A stretch of DNA of 64,000 bases from Streptomyces spirodelae (lineage in GTDB: Bacteria; Actinomycetota; Actinomycetes; Streptomycetales; Streptomycetaceae). Shown here piece after piece: positions 52,997 to 61,249 of the stretch. The stretch covers positions 124,001 through 188,000 of the forward strand of contig NZ_JAFFZN010000010.1 in assembly GCF_017676385.1 (NCBI RefSeq), given 5' to 3'. How positions within the stretch are numbered: the stretch's first letter is position 1; each line of letters opens with the position of its first letter. The translations under genes were made by a program, and so were the position numbers. Under the pieces are notes generated by a model. It did not search any database, was not told the origin of the DNA, and worked only from the letters and a program-made list of their open reading frames with translations.

Positions 52997-53034
52997 CCTT
53001 ATGCTGTAAGGCAAGCTAGCCTTATACCGTAAGG
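52997..53034. promoter_or_regulatory. Two TetR operators (CCTTA-N5-TAAGG)
   Basis: CCTTA-TGCTG-TAAGG at 52997-53011 and CCTTA-TACCG-TAAGG at 53020-53034, each with perfect 5-bp arms and centres 23 bp apart, in the gap between the divergent NmrA-like and tetR genes. The inner arms also form TAAGGC-N6-GCCTTA. Confidence 0.75.
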
Positions 53035-53063
53035 CGGTCAAGAGAAGCCGAGAAGGAGGGCGG

Positions 53064-53750
53064 ATGGTCAAGGCAGGCAAGGGCCGGCGCGGGGCATCGG
53101 CGCGCACCCCGCTCAGTCGCGAACGCGTGGTCCGTACGGCTATGGCGGTGGCGGACGAGAAGGGAACCGCAGCAGCGCTCACCATGCGGGCCATCGCCGA
53201 GCCCCTGGGAGTCGAGGCGATGTCGCTCTATCACCATGTGGCGGGCAGGGAGGACATCCTGGACGGCATGGTGGACACGGTGTTCGACGAGATCGACCTG
53301 CCACCGCGCGACATCGACTGGAAAAGTGCCATGCGCCACCGCGCGGCATCCGCCCGCGCCGTCCTACAGCGCCACCCATGGGCCATTGGCCTCTTGGACT
53401 CCCGCTCCCAGCCCGGCCCCGCGACCCTGCGCCACCACGATGCCGTCATCGGAGCCCTGCGCTCCGGGGGCTTCTCGGTGTCGATGGCGGCCCACGCCGT
53501 CTCGCTGATCGACAGCTATCTGTACGGCTTCGTGTTGCAGGAGCAGAGCCTTCCGTTCACCGGCACGGCTGAGTTGGGCGAGGTGGCCGGCGCCATCCTG
53601 CGCGACATGCCCGCCGACACCTACCCTCACCTCACCGAACTGGCCACCGAGCACGCTCTCAAGCCCGGCTATGACTACGCCGACGAGTTCGCCTTCGGTC
53701 TCACCCTCATCCTCGACGCCCTCCACCCGGACGAGGCCACCGGCACATAG
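53064..53750 (+). CDS. TetR-family regulator (TetR_C/TetR class B-like)
   Basis: 228 residues. Helix-turn-helix at about 35-60 ([38 protein letters not shown]), and a C-terminal domain of the TetR_C_1 type ([36 protein letters not shown], and [12 protein letters not shown]). ATG at 53064 after GAAGGAGG. Divergent from the NmrA-like gene and preceded by two matching palindromes, so autorepression and repression of that gene are expected. Confidence 0.9.
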   Translation: MVKAGKGRRGASARTPLSRERVVRTAMAVADEKGTAAALTMRAIAEPLGVEAMSLYHHVAGREDILDGMVDTVFDEIDLPPRDIDWKSAMRHRAASARAVLQRHPWAIGLLDSRSQPGPATLRHHDAVIGALRSGGFSVSMAAHAVSLIDSYLYGFVLQEQSLPFTGTAELGEVAGAILRDMPADTYPHLTELATEHALKPGYDYADEFAFGLTLILDALHPDEATGT

Positions 53751-53937
53751 CTGATCCGGCGGACAGAAGCGAGCCGTCGAAGGTCAGACCGCCGACCAAC
53801 TCGTGACCGGGGCGGCGGTGAGAGGGACAAGGCAGCGGGTCGGCATGGTCACGGAACACTGATCCGCAGACCGCGTTCCCGGCTGCCTCGCGGTGACTCC
53901 CCCCACGCCTCGACCGCCGTCGCAGCACGGGGAAGAG

Positions 53938-54960
53938 TCAGTGCGTATGCGGGCCGGGGCGGTGTACGGGGCCGTGGATCTCCTCGCCGTGTGGAACGGG
54001 ACGGTCTGCGGTCCGCCCTATCTGCAGCAGCCCTTCTTCGCTTTCGGCAGTGAGGTGATCGACCTGCAAGGTGGTGTGGGTGATGTCGTAGTCCTCCTTC
54101 AGCAGTTCTTCCAGGGTGCGGCGGATGGCGTGGCAGTCGCTGCCGGGGTCGACCAGGACGTGGGCCGAGAGGGCGGGCTGCCCGGAGGTGATTTCCCACA
54201 GGTGCAGGTCGTGGATCTCGGCCACGTGGCTCTGTTCGGCCATGTGGTCTCCGATGGCGTCGGGGTCGGTATCCGCGGGCGCTGCTTCGAGGACGACGCG
54301 GCCGGCGGCACGCAGCAGCCCGTATCCGGCTTTGACCATGAGGAGGACCACCACGAGGCCGGCGATCGCGTCGGCCCGCAGAAAACCGGTCGTCAGCACG
54401 ATCACACCGGCGATGGCGGTACCGATGAACGCGTACAGGTCATTGAGGATGTGCTGGAAAGCGCCCTCGACGTTCAGCGACGTGCGGTTGGCCTTGGAGA
54501 TGCACCAGGTCGCCGCCAGGTTCACCACGATGCCCGCCAGCGCGGTGGCCACCACGAGGGCACCTTCGACCTCCGGCGGACTGATCAGCCGCCGTACGGA
54601 CTCGTAGCCGAGCCAGAGCGCGAGCAGCAGCAGGGTGAGCCCGTTGGCCTGCGCCGAGAGAACTTCCGCGCGTTTGAGGCCATAGGTGTAACTGCCCCGT
54701 GCGGGCCGGGCGGCCAGCCGCGCCGCGGCCAACGCCAAGACGATGGACCCGGCGTCGGTGAGCATGTGCGCGGCGTCCGCCAGCAACGCCAGCGAGCCCG
54801 AGATGAGGCCGACGGCGACTTCCACGGCCATGAAGCAGCCGATCAGCGCCAGGGCGACGGTAAGCCAGCGCCGATCCGCACTCGCCGAGACACCGTGCGC
54901 GTGCCCGGTGTGATCGCCGTGCCCGGCTCTACCGTGGCGCACGTGATCGTGGTCGCTCAT
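53938..54960 (-). CDS. Cation diffusion facilitator (CzcD/ZitB-like metal exporter)
   Basis: 340 residues. His-rich N-terminus (MSDHDHVRHGRAGHGDHTGHAHG), six helices and a cytoplasmic C-terminal domain. The zinc-site motifs are present in helix 2 (LLADAAHMLTDAGS, HxxxD) and helix 5 (HILNDLYAFIGT, HxxxD). It exports Zn2+, Co2+ or Cd2+ in exchange for H+. The HxxxD in both helices favours zinc. The C-terminus also carries HLWEITSGQPALSAHVLV, the conserved metal-sensing domain. No regulator adjacent. Confidence 0.93.
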   Translation of the reverse strand: MSDHDHVRHGRAGHGDHTGHAHGVSASADRRWLTVALALIGCFMAVEVAVGLISGSLALLADAAHMLTDAGSIVLALAAARLAARPARGSYTYGLKRAEVLSAQANGLTLLLLALWLGYESVRRLISPPEVEGALVVATALAGIVVNLAATWCISKANRTSLNVEGAFQHILNDLYAFIGTAIAGVIVLTTGFLRADAIAGLVVVLLMVKAGYGLLRAAGRVVLEAAPADTDPDAIGDHMAEQSHVAEIHDLHLWEITSGQPALSAHVLVDPGSDCHAIRRTLEELLKEDYDITHTTLQVDHLTAESEEGLLQIGRTADRPVPHGEEIHGPVHRPGPHTH

Positions 54961-55301
54961 CGGTGAGCCCTCCGGGGACGGGTACGGTCACGGACAGTGA
55001 AGACCACTTGGGCCGCGGACGCAAAGCCTGCACCGGTGACCGTTGTCAATACCACCTGGCCACGCCGTGTCCTGCCCGAATGATGTCGGCAGACTGGTGG
55101 CCTCAAGCCCGGCCCGGACCAGGCGCCTCATGTCGGAACGAGCTGCACGGCGGGCCGGGCCAGCCGTCCGGTGCGGGCCAGGACGGCGCCCGCGTCCGCA
55201 CAGCCCAGCCCAGCCTCGCCAGGGCCGGAGGACGCCGACTGCCCCGCCCAGGGGGGCGGGGCTGTCAGTTGGCAGTGGTATGGGCACACTACCCCGAACG
55301 C
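54961..55301. other. 341 bp without a supportable gene
   Basis: Between the CDF gene and a CGNR fragment. Only Arg/Pro-rich spurious frames seen. Confidence 0.4.
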
Positions 55302-55442
55302 GGCTGTGGGGCCCCGGACTGCGACGGCGCTTTCATCGGCACCAGCCGAGCGGGGCGCCGTCGCTACTGCACATGCCCGATCTGTGTGGAAGTCACCGGA
55401 CGTGGCCAACCACCGCGCCAGCGGCCGACAGGCACGCATTGA
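55302..55442 (+). pseudogene. C-terminal remnant of a CGNR zinc-finger regulator
   Basis: The plus frame reads GCGAPDCDGAFIGTSRAGRR, then RYCTCPICVEV and a basic tail ending in TGTH. This resembles the CxxPDCxxxFxDTSRxGRRRxCS...C end of CGNR zinc-finger transcription factors, but the CGNR residues themselves are lost and no N-terminal ABATE-like domain is readable upstream. Confidence 0.4.
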
Positions 55443-55449
55443 AGCCCCC

Positions 55450-55734
55450 TCAGCGGGGCCCGAAGCCTCCGTACGGCCGCAGCGGGATGATCCGGAACTC
55501 CGACATCTGCTCGCGGGCCAGCGGAAGCGCGTCCACAGCCGCCTGGGCCTCCTCCAACGACGCGGCCTCCAGCAGGAAGCAGGCACCCGGGCCGTCGGCA
55601 CGCAGCCAGATCTGCCGGACCACGCCTTCCGCGTACAGCTTCCGGACCGTCTCGGTCTCCTCGGGCAGCACGGAGGCGAACTCCTCTTCGGAGTACTGGT
55701 CGCTGTAGCGCTGGGTCATCACCATGAACTGCAT
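55450..55734 (-). CDS. YCII/muconolactone-isomerase-like small protein
   Basis: 94 residues with a ferredoxin-like alpha/beta pattern: MQFMVMTQRYSDQY, VRKLYAEGVVRQIWLRADGPGACFLLEA and the final AREQMSEFRIIPLRPYGGF. Similar to muconolactone delta-isomerase/YciI-type proteins of actinomycetes, often single genes of unknown substrate. AGGG is 9 bases before the ATG at 55734. Upstream by 77 bp is the end of the WGR gene on the same strand. Confidence 0.75.
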   Translation of the reverse strand: MQFMVMTQRYSDQYSEEEFASVLPEETETVRKLYAEGVVRQIWLRADGPGACFLLEAASLEEAQAAVDALPLAREQMSEFRIIPLRPYGGFGPR

Positions 55735-55810
55735 ATGACGTACCCTATGCCGCCGCCGACTTCGGCCTCGGCCGACGGGCAAGCGCCGGGTGATCTCGCT
55801 GAGCGCGGGG

Positions 55811-57262
55811 TCACAGTAGCCGCCGGATGGTGCCGCGGACGCGGTAGAAGCCGCCAGCCGCCGGGTGGAGGGCGTCCACGGCGTAGCGGGCGCCGGGCTG
55901 TCGTATCGCGCGGGGGAACTGGACGTTCCATGAGGCGTCATAGCCCTCGGAGACGGCGTGCACGCGCAGGCGGCCATCCTCCTGGACGCATTCGAGAACG
56001 ATGGTGCCTGCGGGGGCATGGGCGAGGGTGGTGACGGCGGCCGGGGCCGTGGCCGGGGTGTAGGTGGGCATCGCCGCGGCGAGCTTGACGTCGCGGGCCA
56101 CCGGCACCGTGCCCTGCTGTGCCGCGGCGATGGCCCTCTCCCCCGCGTCGACGCACACCAGTTGGCCATCTGTGGTCACCAGATAGAGCCGCTGGTCACG
56201 GTATTGCATCGACAGTGCTGAGCCGCTGCCTGTGCCGAGCTTCCACAGGCGTGTGCCGTCCCGGTCGAAGCAGTAGACGGAAGAGGCCGCGTCCCCGGCG
56301 AAGACGTACTGCCCGCCGGGCGAGGTGGCACAGGAGTAAACAGTGCCGTCGCAGGCGTAGGTGGCCTCGATCGCGCCTGTGGCCTTCGCCAGTCGCTGGA
56401 CCACGCGATGGGTGGTGCCGGCGTATACGGCGTCGTCCTCCTGCCAGCCGAACAGGACGCCACCTCGCGTGGATGCGTGCCACAACTCGCCGCCGCCGTC
56501 GGGGGCGTAGGCGGTTACGCCACGGTGGTGGCCGTGGTAGACGGCGCGGTCGTCGGCACGGACCATCCAGGCGTGCTCGCCCCGGCTGCGACGGGCCCAC
56601 TGGTGTTCGTCCTCGTGGTCGATGACAGTGAGCCGGCCCTCGCGGTCCGAGACGTTCAGGATGCCCTCGTGGATGTCCAGCCAGAAGATGTCGACGTCAG
56701 CCGCGATGTCGTAGGCCGCGAACGGCAGCTTCGAGGACAGGTCGTAGACACTGCCGTCGTCGCAGCCGGCGTAGACCCAGAAGTCGTCGGCGACCAGGCA
56801 CTTGACGCCGTCCGGCAGGCCGAAGCGCGCCAGGACGGCACCGTCGTGGTCGAGGGTGTAGACGTCGCCCGCCTGGTTGCCGATCCAGCAGTGCTCGTCG
56901 TCGACATGGATGCCGAACGCCGAGGAGCCGGTGGCGAACCGCCACAGCACGGGCGCCGCGGCACGCGCGGTCGACGGAGCCGAGGACACCTGGCGTCGGG
57001 TCACCGGACGCGGGGCACGCTGCCCGGCAATGGCGGGGGCGTACCCCTTTCGAACCTTCTCCCCGACCTTCTTCGCGGCAGCCGTGCGTGCTTTGGCTGC
57101 CGTGGGGAACGTCGTCGTCTGGGTCTGTCCGGCGGCGCCTATCCGTCCGTATCGCACCGTCACCGCTTGGCCGTCGACGGTCACTTCGTAGAACTTGTGA
57201 GCGCCACCGCCTTCCTGCGACAGCTCCAGGTACGTCGTCGACACGGTGGACGCTGCAGACAT
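55811..57262 (-). CDS. WGR-domain protein fused to a PQQ/WD-like beta-propeller
   Basis: 483 residues. The N-terminal WGR-type domain (about 8-75: YLELSQEGGGAHKFYEVTVDGQAVTVRYGRIGAAGQTQTTTF) is the module found in PARPs and in bacterial nucleic-acid-linked proteins. A basic Ala/Arg linker follows, then from about 105 to the end repeated four-strand blades (GIHVDDEHCWIGNQAGDVYTLDHDGAVLARF, WVYAGCDDGSVYDL, YVFAGDAASSVYCFDRDGTRLW, RLYLVTTDGQLVCVDAG). No enzyme motif. It may tether a protein-interaction platform to nucleic acid, for example in damage response. RBS GGGGAGGGG before ATG. Confidence 0.85.
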   Translation of the reverse strand: MSAASTVSTTYLELSQEGGGAHKFYEVTVDGQAVTVRYGRIGAAGQTQTTTFPTAAKARTAAAKKVGEKVRKGYAPAIAGQRAPRPVTRRQVSSAPSTARAAAPVLWRFATGSSAFGIHVDDEHCWIGNQAGDVYTLDHDGAVLARFGLPDGVKCLVADDFWVYAGCDDGSVYDLSSKLPFAAYDIAADVDIFWLDIHEGILNVSDREGRLTVIDHEDEHQWARRSRGEHAWMVRADDRAVYHGHHRGVTAYAPDGGGELWHASTRGGVLFGWQEDDAVYAGTTHRVVQRLAKATGAIEATYACDGTVYSCATSPGGQYVFAGDAASSVYCFDRDGTRLWKLGTGSGSALSMQYRDQRLYLVTTDGQLVCVDAGERAIAAAQQGTVPVARDVKLAAAMPTYTPATAPAAVTTLAHAPAGTIVLECVQEDGRLRVHAVSEGYDASWNVQFPRAIRQPGARYAVDALHPAAGGFYRVRGTIRRLL

Positions 57263-57282
57263 GGCAGACCCCTCCCCAGGAC

Positions 57283-57308
57283 GGACCCGCGGCCTGTCCG
57301 GCGGGTCC
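57283..57308. promoter_or_regulatory. Inverted repeat upstream of the WGR gene
   Basis: GGACCCGC and GCGGGTCC (perfect 8-bp arms, 10-base spacer) located 21-46 bp before the start at 57262; operator or leader hairpin. Confidence 0.5.
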
Positions 57309-57554
57309 CACTGTCTGAACGGTAGGAGAGGCCACTGACAGTCACCCGGCATCACCACCCCGGCCGTCCGAACCTGGGAGCAGGGCATCTTGGCCCAGGA
57401 CCCCGTCGACACCCGCACCAACCCGAGCTTTGCCGAACACGCAATCGGTCACTCACTCCATCGGGTGCTCGTTTCTGATATTGCTGCGGATTAACCGTGT
57501 GCACACGGATGCTTACGGTACGCAAGCGACGGGCTGCAGACCACGCGAGCGTCG

Positions 57555-57582
57555 CCCGGCCGCATGTCCTACACCGGCCGGG
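57555..57582 (+). promoter_or_regulatory. 5' leader hairpin of the micropeptide gene
   Basis: CCCGGCCG and CGGCCGGG, perfect 8-bp stem with 12-base loop, 39 bp before the ATG at 57622. Could stabilise the mRNA or influence translation. Confidence 0.5.
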
Positions 57583-57621
57583 TGAACGAGTCCCACGAAA
57601 CACGCAAGGAGAAGCACCACT

Positions 57622-57681
57622 ATGAACGTCCTCACGAACCTGCTGGCCGACGTCGTCAACTTCCTCGGCTGGCTCGTCTGA
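57622..57681 (+). CDS. 19-residue hydrophobic micropeptide
   Basis: Encodes MNVLTNLLADVVNFLGWLV. An AAGGAG Shine-Dalgarno stands 10 bases before the ATG, and a strong terminator hairpin follows 12 bp after the stop, so the unit is complete and isolated. The peptide forms an amphipathic or membrane-inserting helix with Asn/Asp on one side and a C-terminal FLGWLV. I have a vague memory of similar tiny annotated proteins in Streptomyces but cannot name a family. Membrane-active toxin, regulator of a membrane protein or signal are all possible; none is shown by sequence. Confidence 0.65.
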   Translation: MNVLTNLLADVVNFLGWLV

Positions 57682-57693
57682 CGTATGTACCGC

Positions 57694-57730
57694 GGCGCCG
57701 TCCCTCCTCGTCCCACGGAGGGGCGGCGCC
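57694..57730 (+). terminator. Terminator hairpin after the micropeptide gene
   Basis: GGCGCCG-T-CCCTCC pairs with GGAGGG-G-CGGCGCC: 13 paired bases with one mismatch and a 9-base loop. Confidence 0.8.
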
Positions 57731-57857
57731 GCCCCGCGTGCTGGAGGTGTAACGGCGGCTCGGCCCTTGGCCGACATGGCCACCTGCATGCGAGCGGTTC
57801 GACCGCGGGCTGCGGCACCGAGGTCAGCCTTCAGCCCTTGCCTTCCGCCCAGTGCGA

Positions 57858-57889
57858 GAGCCCCGCCTACCGCGCGGCGGTCGGGGCTC
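57858..57889 (-). terminator. Hairpin overlapping the amidase stop
   Basis: GAGCCCCG and CGGGGCTC form an 8-bp stem that includes the last codons and stop of the amidase gene; probable terminator. Confidence 0.6.
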
Positions 57890-59303
57890 CGGAACGCGGA
57901 TCGACCGGTGTGAGCACACCCAGGCGGTCCTCCACCTCCTGTGCTGCGGCCAGGCACAGGTCCTCGCGAAACGCGCGACCGACGATCTGCACGCCGGCCG
58001 GCAGCCCATCGGTCACTCCGGTCGGTACGGCGACCCCGGGAACGCCCACGAAGCTGGTCACCGTGCACAGGCGCATGCCCGCGCCGACCCGTTCCCGTCC
58101 CACTCTGTCGCGGGACTCCAGCCCGGGCTCGACGGGCGGTTCGGTGAACACCGGTCCGAGCAGCAGCGGGTACTCATCGAGGAACTCCGCCCAGGAACGA
58201 CGGATGCCCAGCCAGGCCCCCATCAACTTCATGAACTCCGCAGCAGTGGCGGGCGGAGTCTTCTCCATGGCCATCTCGACGTAGCGGTCTCCGCCCTCGC
58301 CGAGCAGTGTCCGCACGACCGGCCAGGTCTCGGCGAACTCGGTGACGGTGATCCGGCCGTATGTCTCGAGTGCCTCCTCCAGTCGCGGAACGTCCTCCAC
58401 CTCCCGCACGTCGTATCCCGCGTCGCGCATCGCGTCGGCCGCCGCCGCCACAGCGCCGCGGACCGCCGGGTGAACGCCGTGGCCACCGGGGTCGGCAACG
58501 ACTGCGACCTTCAGCGGCCCCGGGAGCTCCGGGCCATCGACAGGCACGGGTACGGCCCGCGGGTCCTGCGGGTCCGTCCCGGCCAGCACCTCGTACGCCA
58601 GGCGCAGGTCGGTGACGCTGCGGGCCAGCGGCCCGTCGGTGACCAGCATCTGCGAGGCCGGTCCCGGGTCGTCCGGGCCGAGGACGCGGTGGTCGGCGGG
58701 GAACCGTCCGGAGGTGGGTTTCAGCCCTGCCACGCCGCAGAAGGAAGCAGGAATCCGTACGGACCCGCCGGAGTCGTTGCCGAGTCCGAGCGCGGCCATG
58801 CCGGTGGCGACGGCCACCCCGTCGCCACCGCTGCTGCCTCCGGGGGTCCGGCTCGGGTCCCAAGGGTTGACGGTGTCGCCGAACAGCTCGCTGCGGGAGT
58901 GCATTCCCGCCAGGATCAGGGTGGGCATATTGCTGTGCCCGATCGGTATGGCTCCGGCCGCACGCAGGCGCGCCACAGGGATTGCGTCGGCCGGTGCGAC
59001 CAGGTCGCGGAACCGCTCTGCCCCGAAGGTGGTCGGCACGCCTTCGATCGCGGTGGACTCCTTGACCGTGAACGGCACACCGGCCAGCGGCCCGAGCTCT
59101 TGCCCCGTGGCACGCCGCCGGTCCGTCTGTGCGGCGGCCTCGCGAGCGCGCTGAGCCAACAGCTGTGTGACGGCGTTGACCCGCGGGTTGGCCTCAGCGA
59201 TGCGGTCCAGGTGGCTGTCGACCAGTTCGACCGCCGATATCTGTCCGCTTCGCACGGCCTCCGCCTGGGCGGCGGCCGTCAGCTTCCACAGAGCCTCTTG
59301 CAT
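57867..59303 (-). CDS. Amidase-signature family hydrolase
   Basis: 478 residues. The Ser-cisSer-Lys triad is intact: K81 (FTVKEST), the cis-Ser in GGSSGG (157-158) and nucleophile S181 (GNDSGGSVRIPAS). C-terminal block VTSFVGVPGVAVPTGVTDGLPAGVQIVGRAF is typical. It hydrolyses an amide or, less often, an ester; the substrate cannot be predicted. ATG at 59303. Divergent from a TetR gene with a palindrome between, so induced by its substrate or a related compound. Confidence 0.92.
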   Translation of the reverse strand: MQEALWKLTAAAQAEAVRSGQISAVELVDSHLDRIAEANPRVNAVTQLLAQRAREAAAQTDRRRATGQELGPLAGVPFTVKESTAIEGVPTTFGAERFRDLVAPADAIPVARLRAAGAIPIGHSNMPTLILAGMHSRSELFGDTVNPWDPSRTPGGSSGGDGVAVATGMAALGLGNDSGGSVRIPASFCGVAGLKPTSGRFPADHRVLGPDDPGPASQMLVTDGPLARSVTDLRLAYEVLAGTDPQDPRAVPVPVDGPELPGPLKVAVVADPGGHGVHPAVRGAVAAAADAMRDAGYDVREVEDVPRLEEALETYGRITVTEFAETWPVVRTLLGEGGDRYVEMAMEKTPPATAAEFMKLMGAWLGIRRSWAEFLDEYPLLLGPVFTEPPVEPGLESRDRVGRERVGAGMRLCTVTSFVGVPGVAVPTGVTDGLPAGVQIVGRAFREDLCLAAAQEVEDRLGVLTPVDPRSGAPTAAR

Positions 59304-59362
59304 GATCCTCACAACTCCCCGTCCAGGTGTCGACGCGCTGGTTCGCAACCCTACACGGGAAA

Positions 59363-59378
59363 CGATACGGTCGTATCG
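59363..59378. promoter_or_regulatory. Probable TetR operator at amidase/tetR
   Basis: CGATACG-GT-CGTATCG, perfect 7-bp arms, in the gap between the divergent starts 59303 and 59432. Confidence 0.7.
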
Positions 59379-59431
59379 CAACCGACTCGCTGTGCTGGAA
59401 GAAGGACTGGAAGAAAGAAAGAGGGCCAGGC

Positions 59432-60067
59432 ATGCCCAAGCAGGTGGACTACGAAGGCCGACGCCGCCAGATCGCCGAGGCCGTCTGCCTACTCGCCGAC
59501 GAACACGGCCCGGAGGGAGTGACCATGCGCGATGTCGCCGCCCGGGCACAGGTCTCCCTGGGTGCCGTTCAGCGCTGCTTCAGCAGCAAGGAAGAGATGC
59601 TGCTGTTCGCCATCGACCACGTCGGCGAACGCATCACCGAGCGCGCGCGGGCCCGCCTGGCCGGCAGCCCGGCCCAGTCGGCCGCCACAGCTCTGGGGCA
59701 CGCAGCCACTGAAATCGCCCTGCTCCGCGAGGAAAACCGCGCCGAAGCACGGATCTGGCTCGCATTCGTCGCCAAGGCCGCCGTCAACGAACAGCTCGCC
59801 GCCCCGCTGAGAACCAGCTACGCGTCCCTCCACGATCTCCTCGCCCGCCTCATCACGGAGGCAGCCGGAAGCGCCCCGGACGATGAAGTCGCCGCGCCAC
59901 CCGATCCGCAGCGCGAGGCTCGCACCCTGCTCGCCCTCGCCGACGGCCTCACCAGCCACGTACTCATGGGCCACCTGCCCACGCAGGAAGCCGAAGACGT
60001 CCTGCACGCGCACCTGGTCGGCCTGTGGGAACGCCTCGGCACCACCGGCCCTCGGCACGCCGTCTGA
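59432..60067 (+). CDS. TetR-family transcriptional regulator
   Basis: 211 residues. HTH at about 25-55 (TMRDVAARAQVSLGAVQRCFSSKEEMLLFAIDHV), followed by a helical sensor domain of the AcrR/TetR_C_6-like type with no assigned ligand. The ATG at 59432 follows GAGGGCC. Divergent from the amidase gene and probably its repressor through the CGATACG palindrome. Confidence 0.88.
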   Translation: MPKQVDYEGRRRQIAEAVCLLADEHGPEGVTMRDVAARAQVSLGAVQRCFSSKEEMLLFAIDHVGERITERARARLAGSPAQSAATALGHAATEIALLREENRAEARIWLAFVAKAAVNEQLAAPLRTSYASLHDLLARLITEAAGSAPDDEVAAPPDPQREARTLLALADGLTSHVLMGHLPTQEAEDVLHAHLVGLWERLGTTGPRHAV

Positions 60068-60425
60068 CACCTGCGGCGCTGACCCCGGGTGGACACAGCG
60101 TCACGGTGGCCGAGGCGACCGCGCCCTTCGACGCCATCCAGGCGCGCTCGCAAGAGTTCCGCAACCATGCGGTCGATGTGTCACTGGCCGCCACTTCGCG
60201 GAGCGCCGCGGTGCAACGCCCGTGAGCAGTCCGGAACTCCGCGGTCCGAGCCCGGCCTTGCCGACGCGCTCGCCGCGTACACAGCTGTATCCGATGAACT
60301 CCGATCACTCTTACCGTCTGTCCCGGCCCTGCCGACCCGCGGCACGACATCCGGAGCAACGCCGCCCACAGCGCAGCCATCACCGCGTCGGTCCACCGCG
60401 CCGATGGTTCGCACACCTGCGGGGT
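60068..60425. other. 358 bp without a supportable gene
   Basis: A short plus-strand frame ending at 60225 (TVAEATAPFDAIQARSQEFR...) has plausible composition but no start with RBS. Nothing else stands out. Confidence 0.4.
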
Positions 60426-61067
60426 TCAACGGAGAGAGGTGTCGAGAGCAGCCATGAGCTGCGCAGCGCGGCTCTTACCGCTGGGCGCCAGAGGGTACCG
60501 CTGGAGAACACCGATCAGGGCCGGTGTGGCTCGCTCACGGGCCTCTTCGAGCGCCCTGTTCCCGGCGCTGGGATCCTCGCCTGCGTCGATTTCGGCGATG
60601 CGTGCCGCATTCGCAGCAGCGCGCAGGATGTGGCCCACCTGGTGAGCCTTCGCGATCGGGTGCAGATATGCGGCAGATGCGGCGTCGCCGGCGGCTTGCG
60701 CAGCGAGACGCCCGGTTTCGGTGGCGGCCTCCTTCGCCGCTCGATGCGCGTCCATCGACGTGACGCGCTGAAGTTTGGTCCTGGGCGCACCGTTGACGAA
60801 GTCCCATGCCGCATCGATGGCCGCCCGCGGTCGGGTGTCACCGGGGTTGGCGTCTTCGAATACCGGGAGAACACCCTGCGCTGTCTCGGCGACGTAGCGT
60901 GCCACGACTCGCAATTCGTCCATGGACAGTTCGAAGTCACCGTTCACACTCGTCACGGAGGCGATCGTCGCCCATGGACGGCGGAGGCGATCGTCGCACG
61001 CTTGCAACAAGGCGCAGCAAACCGCACATCGCTCCTGGTTCGACCTACGATTCAGGCAGCGTCGCAT
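60426..61067 (-). CDS. Imm5-like putative immunity protein
   Basis: 213 residues as an open frame; the true start may lie further in (MDEL at about residue 48). The conserved part runs LSMDELRVVARYVAE, VLPVFEDANPGDTRPRAAIDAAW, GAPRTKLQRV, AHRAAKEAATE, AAGDAASAAYLHPIAKAHQVGHILRAAANAARI and QLMAALDTSLR, which I associate with the all-helical Imm5 family of polymorphic-toxin immunity proteins. No toxin gene is adjacent, so it may be an orphan antitoxin or serve another function. Confidence 0.72.
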   Translation of the reverse strand: MRRCLNRRSNQERCAVCCALLQACDDRLRRPWATIASVTSVNGDFELSMDELRVVARYVAETAQGVLPVFEDANPGDTRPRAAIDAAWDFVNGAPRTKLQRVTSMDAHRAAKEAATETGRLAAQAAGDAASAAYLHPIAKAHQVGHILRAAANAARIAEIDAGEDPSAGNRALEEARERATPALIGVLQRYPLAPSGKSRAAQLMAALDTSLR

Positions 61068-61249
61068 GCTGCCTGAGGGGGGCGGGCGGCGACGGGGACG
61101 TCGTCGGTCGGCTGCGAGCCCGTCGTCGACGGTCAGTCCGTCTTTGGGTTTCCCGGAGACGGACGGTGGTGCCGACCCCGGAACCGGTCAGCGGCCCTCC
61201 GGCATGGCAAGATCGTCGAGGGGCGGACGGTCGAGATCGGGGACTCAGG

